Positions 36,676 through 48,449 of a DNA stretch of 64,000 bases are shown here, one piece after another (position 1 is the first letter of the stretch; every line of letters starts with the position of its first letter). The stretch is from assembly GCA_010094045.1 (NCBI GenBank), contig ML986580.1, positions 946,059 to 1,010,058 on the forward strand, in the 5' to 3' direction. Below the pieces are notes generated by a model. It was given only the letters and a program-made list of their open reading frames with translations, did no database searches and had not been told where the DNA came from. The position numbers were made by a program, and so were the translations under genes. This DNA comes from Lojkania enalia. Taxonomy: Eukaryota > Ascomycota > Dothideomycetes > Pleosporales.

Positions 36676-39600
36676 ATGGCGACACGAAGCCGGCGGAGCG
36701 CCGCGACAGAGGTCGTCGAAGAGGAGGAAGAGCAGGACGATGTCAAGAAGCTCAAGTTTAAGCAGCCTCTTGTTGGGCGGCCTGGCAAGCAAATTAGCGT
36801 TGGCGACCTCTTAACGCGGCTGAAGGCGCTCTGCGAAGAGCTGCGGGGACTGGAACAGGAGGAAGCAGATCGCGAATCCCTTGAGCCCGTCGCGAAAGAA
36901 TTGGCGCATCAAAGCTTGCTGCAGCACAAAGATCCCGGCGTGCGGGCATGGACAGCATGCTGTGTGGTGGACATGTTCCGACTTTGCGCCCCGGATGCGC
37001 CCTATACAGCTGCACAACTCAAGGTCTGAGTGCCATAGCATTTGCTCTAGTTAATGGCTAACTTGGGGCTTTAGGACATTTTTTCTCTGATCGTCCTCAA
37101 ACTAATGCCTCTCCTTGCTGATCCCTCTAACCCCTACAATAGCCAGCATTTGTATGTTCTACGCTGCCTCGCCGAGGTGAAGAGCATTGTCCTCCTTACC
37201 GACATCCCGTCCTCGGGCAGTCTAACCTCGGCCCTCTTCACGACCTGCTTCGACGTCCTCTCGGGACCTTCAAAAGCAGATAATGGTGAGGAATTGAGCA
37301 AAAATGTGGAGCACAACATGACTGCCATCTTGGGAATACTTATTGATGAGGCACCGACACTCTCCACTGACGTAGTCGATGTCATCGTAGCGCAATTTCT
37401 TTGGGCTGACCCAATAACCCTGGGTTCCAGCGGCAGAGGGAAGAAGGCTGGTCCCGTGGACGCAAAACAATCCACCCTTCGTCGAAAAGAAGCCCCCCCG
37501 GCTTATAATATGGCCAAGAATATCTGCAACGCTTGTCCTGAGAAGATGGCGCGCCTCGTCGGCACTTATTTCAGCTCCGTTATTGTTGACTTCACGACCC
37601 CCGGAAATGCCCCTGTAAAGCAAAGATCACGCCACAGAGCCGGTAGCGATGCGGACGATTTGAGGGATGAAGTGACTAGGGGACCATCAGAAGAGGAGCT
37701 CAACGACGCCAGCAAAGCGCATCGCCTACTTCGAGAACTATGGCGATGCGCTCCTATAGTACTGCGGGACATCATTCCCCATCTACAAGAAGAACTGGGA
37801 ACCGAAAATGTGCAATTGCGTCAACTAGCTACCGAGACCTTTGGAGATATGATATCAGGGATAGGGGCGGCCGGCCCACCGCCAATTCCTGAACTAAACC
37901 CTGCAACGTACCCATCACAGAGTCTTGCGCCTGTAGAATCTACTCGCACATACGACTTTCTCACTACGCCTACATCTCCAAGTTCTTTCCCGTCTCAACA
38001 TCCCGGTGCATATCACGCTTTCCTACAACGCAAGCATGATAAGTCGCCCATCGTCCGCGCTTCTTGGACAACTGGTGTTGGTCGAATACTAATGACTTCT
38101 GCGGGAGGCGTTGGGCTTGATCTTGATGAAGAGCAAAAATTGCTTTCATCCTTTGCCCAGTGTTTTCTGGACAGTGACGAACGTGTTCGACTTGCTGCTG
38201 TCAAAGCCATTGAGCATTTTGAATTCAATGATATCGTTTCAAAGATAGGCAGTAACGGCGGTATGTCGGAGCCTGGATCTATTCTCTCCAACCTTGCGGA
38301 CAGAGTCAAAGATAAAAAGAACGTGATTCACTCTGAGAGCATGAGGCTTCTTGCAAAGATCTGGGGAGTAGCTGCTGGCGCTATAGTAGAAGGCAACGAG
38401 CGAATCACGACGCTACTCGGACCTATTCCATCCAGGATTCTTGACGCATGCTATGTCAATGATATTGAAATCAATCTCCAAGTTGACCTTGCCATGTTTG
38501 AGGCGCTTCTACCGCTTGGATATCCACCAATGAAGCCGAAGACAACCACCAATGGAGGCTCGCAAATCATTAGGGACAGCCAAACAAACGGAGATCAAGG
38601 TTTCACGGAAGCTGAACTGGACAAGATTCGTGCTGAACGACAGCTGGTCTTGGTTAATGGCCTCGAAGAACGAGCAAAAAAGGTGTTCTTCGCCAAACAG
38701 GGTAATCAGGTTGCAGGCGCCACATATATGGAACATTTTCTAAAATTGTGTGAAGAGTACAACGGCGGCGTGATGGATAAGGGAGAGAAGGAAATCAAAA
38801 TGAGACTAGAGAGCTTGATCAACTTCTACGGGAAGACGCTTCCAGATTCCGTACGAGTTACTGACGATCTCTGGAAATTCGCGAAAGCGCATGATCGCAG
38901 AAGTTACCAACTGATCCGGTTCTGCATGGCCCCTGAGAGCGATTATCGGAAGGTCTTCAAATCCATCGTAAGCGAACCCACTTTCTTGAATAGACCCTTT
39001 TCACTAACGCTTGCATAGAAAGAACTACGGAAACGGATAGAAGATGGTCCCGCGAGCTCCACCCTCCTTGATACCTTGCTACCTCTTGTATATCGTGTGA
39101 GCATCCTTTGCTACAGCAAGAGTCACGTGTCTGCTATCATTGAATACTCTCGCACAAATGAGAAAGGGCTAGGAGCAACTGCTCACGAGGTCCTCAAAGA
39201 AATATCTACGAAGCATCCGAAAGTTTTCTCGACACATGTCAAGGAACTGTGCAAAACCCTCGAAAGCGAGGCTCCAACTGCGAGGTCTCCCAATCCTCCT
39301 GCCGCAGTAGAAGATCTGAAAGCCTGTGCTATTTTCGCGAAGAAGTTCCCGAAGGATCTACCAATCAATACTAAAGATGGCAGAAAGTTAACTCAGAGCT
39401 TTCTTAATTTCGCTTTGTATGGATCGCCTCCAAAGGCGGCAAAATATGCGACCACAATTATCATGAGCAGTGATAACAAAAAGGAGATGCATGCGAAAGA
39501 GATCTTAACCAAGAGCATCAACGGCTTCAAATACGGCGGGGACCACTTCCTTACCAAATTAGCAGCCTTAAGCCAGTTAGTGCTCCTCGGACCTCAAGAA

Positions 39601-41220
39601 TGTGAGGATGAAGCAGATAAACTGGTCGAGATTGCCGTCAATGGCGTTTTACTTAAGGCTCACGCCACATCTGCAGAGGCCGAAGGGGAATGGATGGAGA
39701 CACCGGATGATGACATGATAGCTCGTATCTGGGCCCTGAAGATACTTATAAACCGACTTCGATCTTTCCCTATAGAGAAGAACATCACGGAGGTTGCTTC
39801 GCCCGTTTTTAAGCTCCTCAATAAACTGGTGAAGGAGGGTGGAGAGGCTTCGAAAAAGTTGAGAACCCCACAAGCACACAGGAATCTACAACGTCTCCTT
39901 GCAGCCAATTTCATCCTCAAGCTTTCGACCATCCGCCGCTACGATAGCTTGCTAACCCCCGTGGACTTCAATGAACTCGCTATCGTAACCCAAGACCCTT
40001 GCTTGCAGATTCGCCAAAGCTTTGTTAAGAAATTGATGAAGTATCTCGGTCAGAGCCGCTTACCTTCACGGTTCTACACGATACTATTCTTGCTAGCATT
40101 TGAGCCGGATCAAAACTTTCAGGATAGCGTTGTGACCTGGATACGTTCTCGTCGCGCCATCTTCGCTGCTCGGAAGGAGACTACACTGGAGACGGTCTTT
40201 GCCCGTATACTCAGCCTCCTTGCACATCATCCCGATTTTGGAACGGATAACGATACGTTGAAATTGACGTCAAGATACATTCTGTTTTATCTAAAATGCG
40301 TCGCAACACAAGACAATTTGTCTCTGATTTATCACGTTGCGCAACGCGTCAAAGGCGTTGCCGATGGAATCAAACCCTCGACGCAGGCCGATGAGAACTT
40401 ATACATTCTTTCGGACCTCTCCCAGGCACTCATTAGATCGTGGGAAGAACAACATGGATGGAGCATGCAATCTTGGCCAGGAAAATTAAAATTGCCTGCT
40501 GGTATCTTCAAGGCATTGCAAAGTCACGAGCGCGCCCAAGAGATAGCGGACAAAGTATGGGTAGACGAGGATCTGATAGAAGAGCTAGAGCCGCTGGTAC
40601 GTGCTGCATCAAAGAGCAAGAAGAGGAAAGCAAGCGAGGGTGGGGACCAGCTGAGAAAGAAGATGAAGATCGAAAGCCGTGCCAAGAAAGAGCGCACTAA
40701 GGCTGAGAGAACAATTAAAACACCGAAGAAGAGGCGCAGCGGTGATAGCGAAGATGAAGAGGAGGTAGAAGGGCGTGTGATACCATCCAGTGGACCACGA
40801 AGGAAGAGCGACCGTCGGAGTGGCGCGAAGAATTACGTCGAAGTATCGAGTGACGAAGATGAACAAGACGCTGAAGCAGGCGCCGAACAAGATGACGAAG
40901 TTGAAGTAGAAAGCGGCAAGTCCGACCTCGCACCAGAGGAGGACATTGAGATGGCAGATGTAGCAGATCAATCTAGAGAGAAACCCGAGCCCGACCCAGA
41001 GCCGCAGACGACACAACCAAAAAAGGGTCTAAAAGGGAGAGCTACAAAGAAGACAAACGGAGCAACATCCTCACCCAAAGTACCTGCAAAAGCTCCCGAG
41101 GCGAAGAAAACTGCTCCGCCCTCTCGCACAGCGAAGGGTAAGGCAAAGGCTAGTGGAGACTCTGGTTCCAGTCCTATCGCAAACGGCTCTATACGACGGA
41201 GCACCCGGTCAAGGGGTTGA
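36676..41220 (+). CDS. pds5: Sister chromatid cohesion protein PDS5
   Basis: Three exons (36676-37023, 37075-38967, 39019-41220) with two 51-bp introns, 1480 residues, all phase 0. Joins rebuild AQLKDIFSLIVLKLMPLLAD and Y-R-K-V-F-K-S-I-K-E-L-R-K-R-I. The body is HEAT repeats, including LADPSNPYNSQHLYVLRCLA, a block highly typical of PDS5. The last about 200 residues are a charged tail with KKRK-type nuclear signals, acidic runs and a basic end (R-S-T-R-S-R-G). PDS5 binds the cohesin ring with Wapl and Eco1 and controls cohesin release and acetylation. Intron 1 has the unusual donor GTCTGA; if retained, translation stops two codons later. The ATG at 36676 (MATRSRRSA) begins the conserved N-terminus, though an in-frame ATG exists at 36463. 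Confidence 0.94.
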
Positions 41221-44200
41221 ATAAATATATATCTAGCTTGATTTCTAGCTGTACGCTGTAGGGAGAAACAGCAGTATGTTTACCATGCGAAAGTTTTTCA
41301 ATTTCGGATTAAGCGGTATGTTCGTTGTGGAAGTTTGTGTATGGTTTTCAAGTCCAGGAGAACAGACAGGATATGTACAACCATACGACTCATTAAATGC
41401 TTCGAATATTTATTTCTGTCCATTGTTCTATGATACCTTTTCAAGTATAGTCCTTCACATGTTCGTTCTGTAGTATGGAGGGAACCGGACTGTATGGCTG
41501 CAGTGCACCTACGATACATTAGGCCATTTGTTTTCTGCGATGAGCCTTTCATCTATGTTTCATCAGTGGCTCTATCTATTCTGGGCATCTAAAAAAGCCA
41601 CTACCTCAAGGGCAGGAACTGTAGGATAGGGGAAAACTGAATAAACATAAGGGATTAATGATAAGATTACATCCTGCTCCGTAGTGTGTTTGTGTGTATA
41701 TTGAAGATACTTTTTTTTGATACTGATTGGATGCTATAGCCATTCGTCATGGTATAATAGCTAGGCTACGTATGCCCTCCAATGCAATTTACCTATCTTT
41801 CCACCCTTGAACAAGCACAACTGTTCCCATGTAGCACTCCCTCTCTCGAAGCACGTAATCAACCACGCAAATGACGACCGCCCAATTGGAGGCTTTCACT
41901 GACATAATATCTCGCTAGAGGCATCAAAAAATTGCGAAGGGCGAATACAAAAAGCCTCCAGAGTTTATCAGCGCACCCCAACGACCAAGGAACTAGCGGC
42001 AGCGCGAGAGCAGCTCTAAGTGGTAAACTGGACGATAGGGAGCGCTGATGCCGAAGACATAGGTTATCATTAGAAGCACGATAGTTAGGGATATTACTTA
42101 GGTTCCATTATCCTGTACGTAAATACAGCAAATTAGAATTATGCTTTCTCTCATTGAAGGCATAGTTCGAGTTGATGTTAATGAGTGATAATGCGATTGT
42201 GAACATGCAAATAGACGTTACAGTGTTGGCAGGGACGTGTAACTTCTTGTTGGGTTAGCCAAGCCACCCTCTAAAGGACAAGCCCTTTTCTCTCGCAAAT
42301 ACCCATGTGTGACGCGAGGTGGATAGATTGAAGCCTATGCAATAGCAAATAGGAGTGTTGTGGGAACGATACTAAGAGCCACTACGCCGTCGGGTGACAT
42401 GGCTAAAAACCCAGATGTATGGATAGCCGGGCGCATCATTAGTTGCTGCTTCGACATGTGTGACCATGCAGTACTTCTTCCGTTTGCCCTATTTATTCAC
42501 TTGTGAAGTGACTAATGACAATACAATGACATTGTTATAGAGGCCAAGCAGCTATTCTATACAGAACCCGATACAGAATATATTGCTATATTTGGCTAAG
42601 GTGAATCAAAGTCTTGTTATCTACAATCGCTTGTACTCAATTGACTCCTCATAGGATCGTCCTAATTACAAATTCAGTGTTCGGTACCGAGTGAAGCGTA
42701 AAGTCGCAGTTTGTGATTCGTTCGTCGGCGACACGATTCACAGGCCAATTGCCTTCTCACAATATCTTTATGTTTGAATCACTTATTTCCACTAAAATCT
42801 CACCCTTGTAGATAAAGTGGTGCCTACTAGCTAAATATGTTGGGAATGGTGTAGTAGAGCGAACATTTAAGACAGGAAGCCACGCAATGCCCTATGACTT
42901 CTGTGGTGAGAGGCGAATTTTGTCTCAGGGAGGGAGATGACGAACTGAACCGATTGATTGAAGATGGCCAGCGGGCCATATTTATGTACATGGAAAAGGC
43001 GTATATCAGCCGATATCCAGCGTGATATCGAGTGTGATATCGTACGACGATATCCGATACAGCTCAGCAGACTTGCCAAAATCCCCATGACAACTTCCAG
43101 CCTGCAGTAGTAAACTAGGTGCCTTAGTTCCATTAACAATTTTCCTAGCGAATGAGATAGCTCGTAGAGTCTAGACAGAGGTCGCAACGTGATATTGTTT
43201 GGATCTAAGATGTTCAATACCCGAAGTTTGTACTGAATGTCCCACAAAAGTCACCATCGCTATAGCGAGGTACCGCAGGTCAAAATATCGGGGTGCTTGC
43301 ATATCCCTTTGGAAATAGCTTTAGTCATGTACTTCTTCAGGTATCGTTGCTTTTACCGCACAAGAGGCTGGCTATCATGTCGCCCGTAGTGTTGCCGCAC
43401 CGTATGTGATTACTGCAGACGATAGAAGAGGGCTAGTAATCATTATCACGGCTACCTCACTATCTTTCATATAGACATGATTTTCCATCCGTATATATAT
43501 ACGCGCCAGGAACAGGGAATGGAAGTGGGACAACTACTTCCTCGCTGCAGCTTCCGTGGGCCTCAGCCCCGAATGAAGGCTCCGACAAGCTAAGATACCA
43601 GGTCATCATAGATATTAGATACGATAGAGTCCAGAATATTCATTAGTAATGCTTGCAATGAAACTAGGAAGGCCGAAGAGAGCATGTCTTCAAGAGAGCT
43701 TAGACAAATCGGCAACGTATTCGCTATGATTGCTACAAGGTTCTCGCCACGGCATCGACCAGGAGTCCCCACCCTGACCCACACGTACTACGGTCTGGCA
43801 TTAGGCAAAGCGATTTCGTAGCACAAATAATCTACACATCGACGCTGTTCCTGTCCAAGTGCGCTGTCTTACTTCTCTGCCTTCGTTTATCTCCTAGTAG
43901 AGGCAACTTGGTCGCATCAACGGCTACGCTAGGCATCTCGGGGGCATCAGATTTGATGTCTATAATTTTAATTACAGTGCCGTGCAACCCTTTGATGTTT
44001 TGGGTTAACAGGTGAAATATCTATACAAGCATTGTAAGCCTACTGCAAAGCGGTGCGTATTGAGAGTAATTTTTATGTCTTAGTACCCCAAATGGCAGAC
44101 CATTAGTGCCATCGACATTACCACCGAAGACATATTTTCATAATTTCAATCTGCCTCATTGTAGGACTAAACATGCAAATTAAATCCATACTCCTAGTCT

Positions 44201-45111
44201 TCACTACATTTTCCGTCCGACTGCCGAATGTATTAGGACGGACGCTTGCTCATTCACCAAGCATATCACTACCTTCGAGATCTAATGAATATCATTGCTC
44301 CTACGTAACTAGTAGTTCTTCAGAGTAATAGCAGCTGCAAAGTCCGCCACAAATACTTACATTTCACGGTTACTTCTCCTAATCGCACCTCTCCGGCACT
44401 TACTACATTATCTACAAACAGTGGCAGCTCAGGTGCGCTATTATGTCCTCTACAAGGACCGAGTTAGGTGCCTTTCTCTGACCTTTCAGCAAATCGGTTA
44501 TGGCTTCATATCGTCGCTCCTCACATTACAGCATCCGGAATCGTGCACTAAATTGAGAACTACAGAAGGCAGGAAATAAATTTACTAGATGGATGCTTTG
44601 CAAACTTATAGTAACAGCGCTGGAAAGAAGATAATTTTCGTAGCATATAATGGATTGAGTTTGAGGTCTGAAACTGTTTCGTCTGGCCCTCGACTCGGCC
44701 TTGAGGATCAGAATCATGAAGCGAGAACCAATAAGAGCAGTAAGAAAGTCATCCAATGATAAGTATAAATAAGATGGAAGTAGTATTTGGGTAATATCTC
44801 AAAAGTAATGATTGTTATAGGAATCAAGGAGAGGTTGTAAGCCAGTAAGATACCCCTAATATCATTTCAATCGATATGAGCAATCAGGTGTAATAAGAGC
44901 CTTCATTGAATCATTATCGTAGAGTGAAGGCTCTATACAAAAAATTATTAACAACCGCGAAAAGAAACCTAGCCCTCTCAATTTCGCAATTTTATCCCTC
45001 TCTTCAAGGTGTGGCGACAGCTATCGATCCTCCCAACGTCCTTAATCCTAGGACCTCCCTCCATTTGTACTGATTTTATATCCTCATAGTTGTTATATAG
45101 TTACCATTGTT
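41221..45111. other. AT-rich stretch of 3.9 kb without a recognisable gene
   Basis: Open frames are few and short (42867-43247 minus, 126 codons; 43590-43784 minus, 64 codons; 44526-44756 minus) and none shows a domain or signal peptide. It contains a small array of GATATC motifs at 43012-43054. It may be a decayed or silenced region. Confidence 0.4.
43012..43054. repeat. Cluster of four GATATC sites at 12-13 bp spacing
   Basis: GATATC occurs at 43012, 43024, 43036 and 43049. The first three are spaced by exactly 12 bp. The last two form an inverted repeat around cgtacg (gatatcgt-acg-acgatatc). It is a degenerate 12-bp minisatellite or a binding-site cluster. Confidence 0.85.
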
Positions 45112-45741
45112 CTAGATTCGCAAGAGTCCGGCTCCAACGAATCCCCCAACCACAATGCCCAAATTCATCGTCGGCAAGGCTGCCGCAGCTGTCGAGATCG
45201 AGGATAAACTTGGACTGGGAGCTGGAACCGGTGGCATAATTGTAAGCGGCGTGAACGTGCTAACAATGTTCTCTGTGTAAGTCGGTAATGCTGTTAAACT
45301 CCCCGTTGTTGGCAGCGAAGGCAGGAATGTAGTATATGTAATGCCTAGAGATTCGAGGACAGAGTTTGCTGACTTCATCGCGGAAATAAAGGATGAAAAC
45401 GGTAGGGCATTTAAGGTTATTGGATCACTAGATTGAAAATTTCTTAGCAAGGAAAACTTGTTAAGATGCAGACAGTATATCGAAAAAAACAGCAAAGAGA
45501 AAACTTGTTACCCTCCAATATCGGTCAGAAGGTTATCTCGACATTGCGGTTTCTCATCGTCTTCCATAATTACACACTCCTGGCCTACAATGCAGCACCA
45601 TCCATTACCACAGTCAACGGGATCTCGTCCACATATATCCTGAAGTGTATCGAATTGCCTTTTAGCAGGATATATGGCACCAGAAGTCGCTCTCAGGAAT
45701 AGAGGAATGACAGTGATAAAATATGAAAGTGGAATCAGCAT
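45112..45741 (-). CDS. Secreted cysteine-containing protein, possibly GPI-anchored
   Basis: Exons 45512-45741 and 45112-45427 on the minus strand with an 84-bp intron (donor GTAACA, acceptor ATCTAG), 181 residues. The start at 45741 gives the signal peptide MLIPLSYFITVIPLFLRATSG; the same frame is open 60 codons further up without character. A short Cys module follows: C-G-R-D, D-C-G-N-G-W-C-C, G-Q-E-C and P-Q-C (six cysteines), like the small disulfide modules at the N-terminus of fungal surface proteins. A Ser/Thr/Pro-rich stalk makes up most of exon 2. The C-terminus, M-N-L-G-I-V-V-G-G-F-V-G-A-G-L-L, is hydrophobic like a GPI signal, though short. I do not recognise the family. A surface or effector role is inferred from the build. 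Confidence 0.7.
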
Positions 45742-46506
45742 ATTAGCGGCTTGAGTCGAGTACGAAGGATCTAAAGCGTCACAACCATAAAACATCGCAT
45801 TTTCGCCTGATGCTGCATTCTCGTATTTGGAGATTCTCGGTACCCCCACCATCACACGACGCGTAATATCGTCGCCGACTACAAGAATATAGCAATACGG
45901 AGATATCGTTGGCCAGAACATTGCAACGCTAAGCGAAGCTCATATGGTCTGGCAAACTCCTTGGCACGCAGGAAACAAACCCGCCAGGGGTCTCGGTAGG
46001 TATGTTTTGCCAATGATCACCGAAATCAGATAGGGCGTTCACGCCACACTTGGGGCGAGCTGAACCTCAACATGAGTTTTCCGCGATAGCGATAAGGTGT
46101 TACGTTCCCTCGATCTTTCTTTATACATATATGCGAATCCAAGATCAAGTATTGTTCTTTAACCGAGTGTCTAGAATTGTTCGGTATAGTTCGCTTGTTG
46201 TAGAGGTTAAATAGATTCTACCTTGAACATTATTGATAGTGTTTCTGGGTTGGGTAGGTTTGGGGATATTGTGGCTTTTGGTGGCTTGAAAATGAGCCGG
46301 ATATGGTTCCTGTAGAGTATTGATTCGTGTACGTGCATGAAGTCCTTCCTTTTTAGGTGTCTGTATGGTGAGATTCGATGATAATTCTTTCTTCTTTGAT
46401 AGAGTAGGACATGAGGCACATGATAGAACATCATCTGTCCAGAATGAAGCTTTAGCTTTAAAGGCTAGAATAGGCTGTACTAGCGTGAGCTTTGTCACCT
46501 TGAAAA
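45742..46506. other. Divergent intergenic region before membrane-protein gene
   Basis: Separates the minus-strand secreted protein from the plus-strand membrane protein and should contain both promoters. Overlapping minus-strand frames at 46145-46630 have no features. Confidence 0.4.
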
Positions 46507-48449
46507 ATGAACGGAACTCCTGTCCCGATATTGAGTACTCACGCTGCAGCAAATGGGTCAATCTCGCCAAATGCTGCATCCACGCCTGTAACTGTTGAAC
46601 AAGCTTCGCTGCAGCTCGGGAGCCTATCATCTAGAAGAACGAGCCGTGTATTCATCAAATACTGGTCCAAACCAATCGCTGCAACATTGGTCTACAGTGT
46701 AACGCTATACATCGCTGCATCCGCCCCTTTCAGATACACAGTCCTCGGTCGCGTCTCGGCTCCTTTAGGGACCTGGATTCTCAATCTTTTATCCAAGTTT
46801 GGGGATATCCTCTTTTCATTTGCGGTTGCGGATGCAGTTGACACGCTAACATGGAGAAAACTAAAGGAGAGACAAGCAATCGTTCGCGGGACTAGAGAAA
46901 AGTTCTTCGGAATTAAACTGGAATGGTTCTTGGCATTGATGTCGAGTACAGGCGTTGAAGGGTTGTTTCGAATCCTAAAGAAGTCGCTGCGTGTTGGATG
47001 CTTACGGCATACGGCAGGCCGATGGGCATTTATTCGACTCATATTAATCATGGCGCTAATTCCGGGTCCGGGAATAATCTTAATGGGTAAAATTTCAAAG
47101 AGGACTCCTGTAGCTTTTGAATTACTGACTCTATCCAGCAAATGTGAGACAAAGAGTTGTCTTCTTTCCAGTTACATCTATGGACGTATCTGGTGGTCTA
47201 GCAGACTACGACCCCCAAACAGCTTCATACAGCACCGTGTTAGGTCCAACCATTTCCCGATATATAGAAACAATGCTCAGCGACCGATCCATAGCTTGGC
47301 CTCTAGAACCTGTTAGCGAGGACTGTCAGAAAGAAAAATCGTGTGTGTCTTACCTCATTGCTGGGGCATATCAGACCATAGCGCCGTGGCCCTTCACACT
47401 GGAAGATGAAGATATGGACTCTTACCGCTTGTATAATGCACCATACTACCAAGTGGATCTTTGGTACACTTCACCGGATATCACATTCAGCGAATCGCGT
47501 GACTGTATGCTGTATGGAGGGCTCCACAGGGATTATGAACAGTCCTTCATATTATGTATTTCGCAACAGTCGTCTAGTGGGCCTCTTGCAGCAGGTAAGA
47601 CAAACAACTTCGTGTATGATAGATTGATAATAACTAACTCGTAACATAGGGTGGGCATCGTGCCAATTGGGTTACGCGCAGAACTATACATGTCTATACC
47701 CGGCGAAGGGGGCAAAAGACGGTTGGACGACGTACCTTCGTTTCTATCGCCGTAGCGCAACGACAACATTCTCTCGTTCGTCCTATACCATACAAGAGGT
47801 TACGAATCTTTCTCTGCCGATTGCATATAACATTACTCCTACTAATCTCTTCGCATCCATCAATCATGGCTTATATCGGCCCAAAAAAAGCACAAATGAT
47901 CCCCGATACGATTCTAGGTCGTTCCAATACATATTAACTCAGCATATCGGTAGCACCCTTTGGGTTTCGCTTAACGAAAGAGCTCGAGGACTTAACTTGG
48001 GAAAGGACTATTTACGAAACTTACTCACCTTTCCAGTATATTTGTTTCAACCAACAATGGCTGCGTTCGCCACGAACCTACCCCCAATAGACCAAATGAA
48101 CGGAACTTTAGTAGCGCCCAACCTTCCTCCAGAGAACTACTTGAAGGGCTCATATTGTGTCGCCGATGAACGTTCGATACCGGCCTGGGAAACCGTCCTT
48201 GCGTATGCAATCGTCGCAGGCATGGTTTTGAGCTTCGTCTGGCTTCTGAAGCTTTCCGGGACGCTGTTGGACCCTATTGAGACCTCTGAATTTCCCATGA
48301 TTGACTTTGCTGTGCTGACGACTCTTTACAAAGACGGCAATAGAACGGAAGAGGAACCGCTGAGAGAAAGATTTGATAGTTATGGGTACGAGCAAAGAAA
48401 CTTATTGGACAAGATAGCCGACCTAAACGTTAGTATGCGTGATTTGTAG
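46507..48449 (+). CDS. Multi-pass membrane protein with large ectodomain, unknown function
   Basis: Exons 46507-47086, 47139-47594 and 47650-48449 with introns of 52 bp (donor GTAAAA) and 55 bp (GTAAGA), 611 residues. Joins rebuild I-I-L-M-A-N-V-R-Q-R and P-L-A-A-G-W-A-S-C. N-terminal hydrophobic segments lie at about 55-75, 85-110 and 173-195, followed by a long region of about 330 residues with seven cysteines and several N-x-S/T sites, so probably luminal or extracellular. One more helix is at about 525-550 (LAYAIVAGMVLSFVWLLKL), followed by a soluble tail of about 60 residues. The layout (helices, ectodomain, one helix, tail) recalls fungus-specific DUF membrane proteins, but I cannot assign a family or activity. 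Confidence 0.8.

Noticed and set aside
42867..43247. 126-codon minus-strand frame in the AT-rich stretch
   Set aside because: No recognisable feature, and part of it comes from the GATATC array; likely chance.
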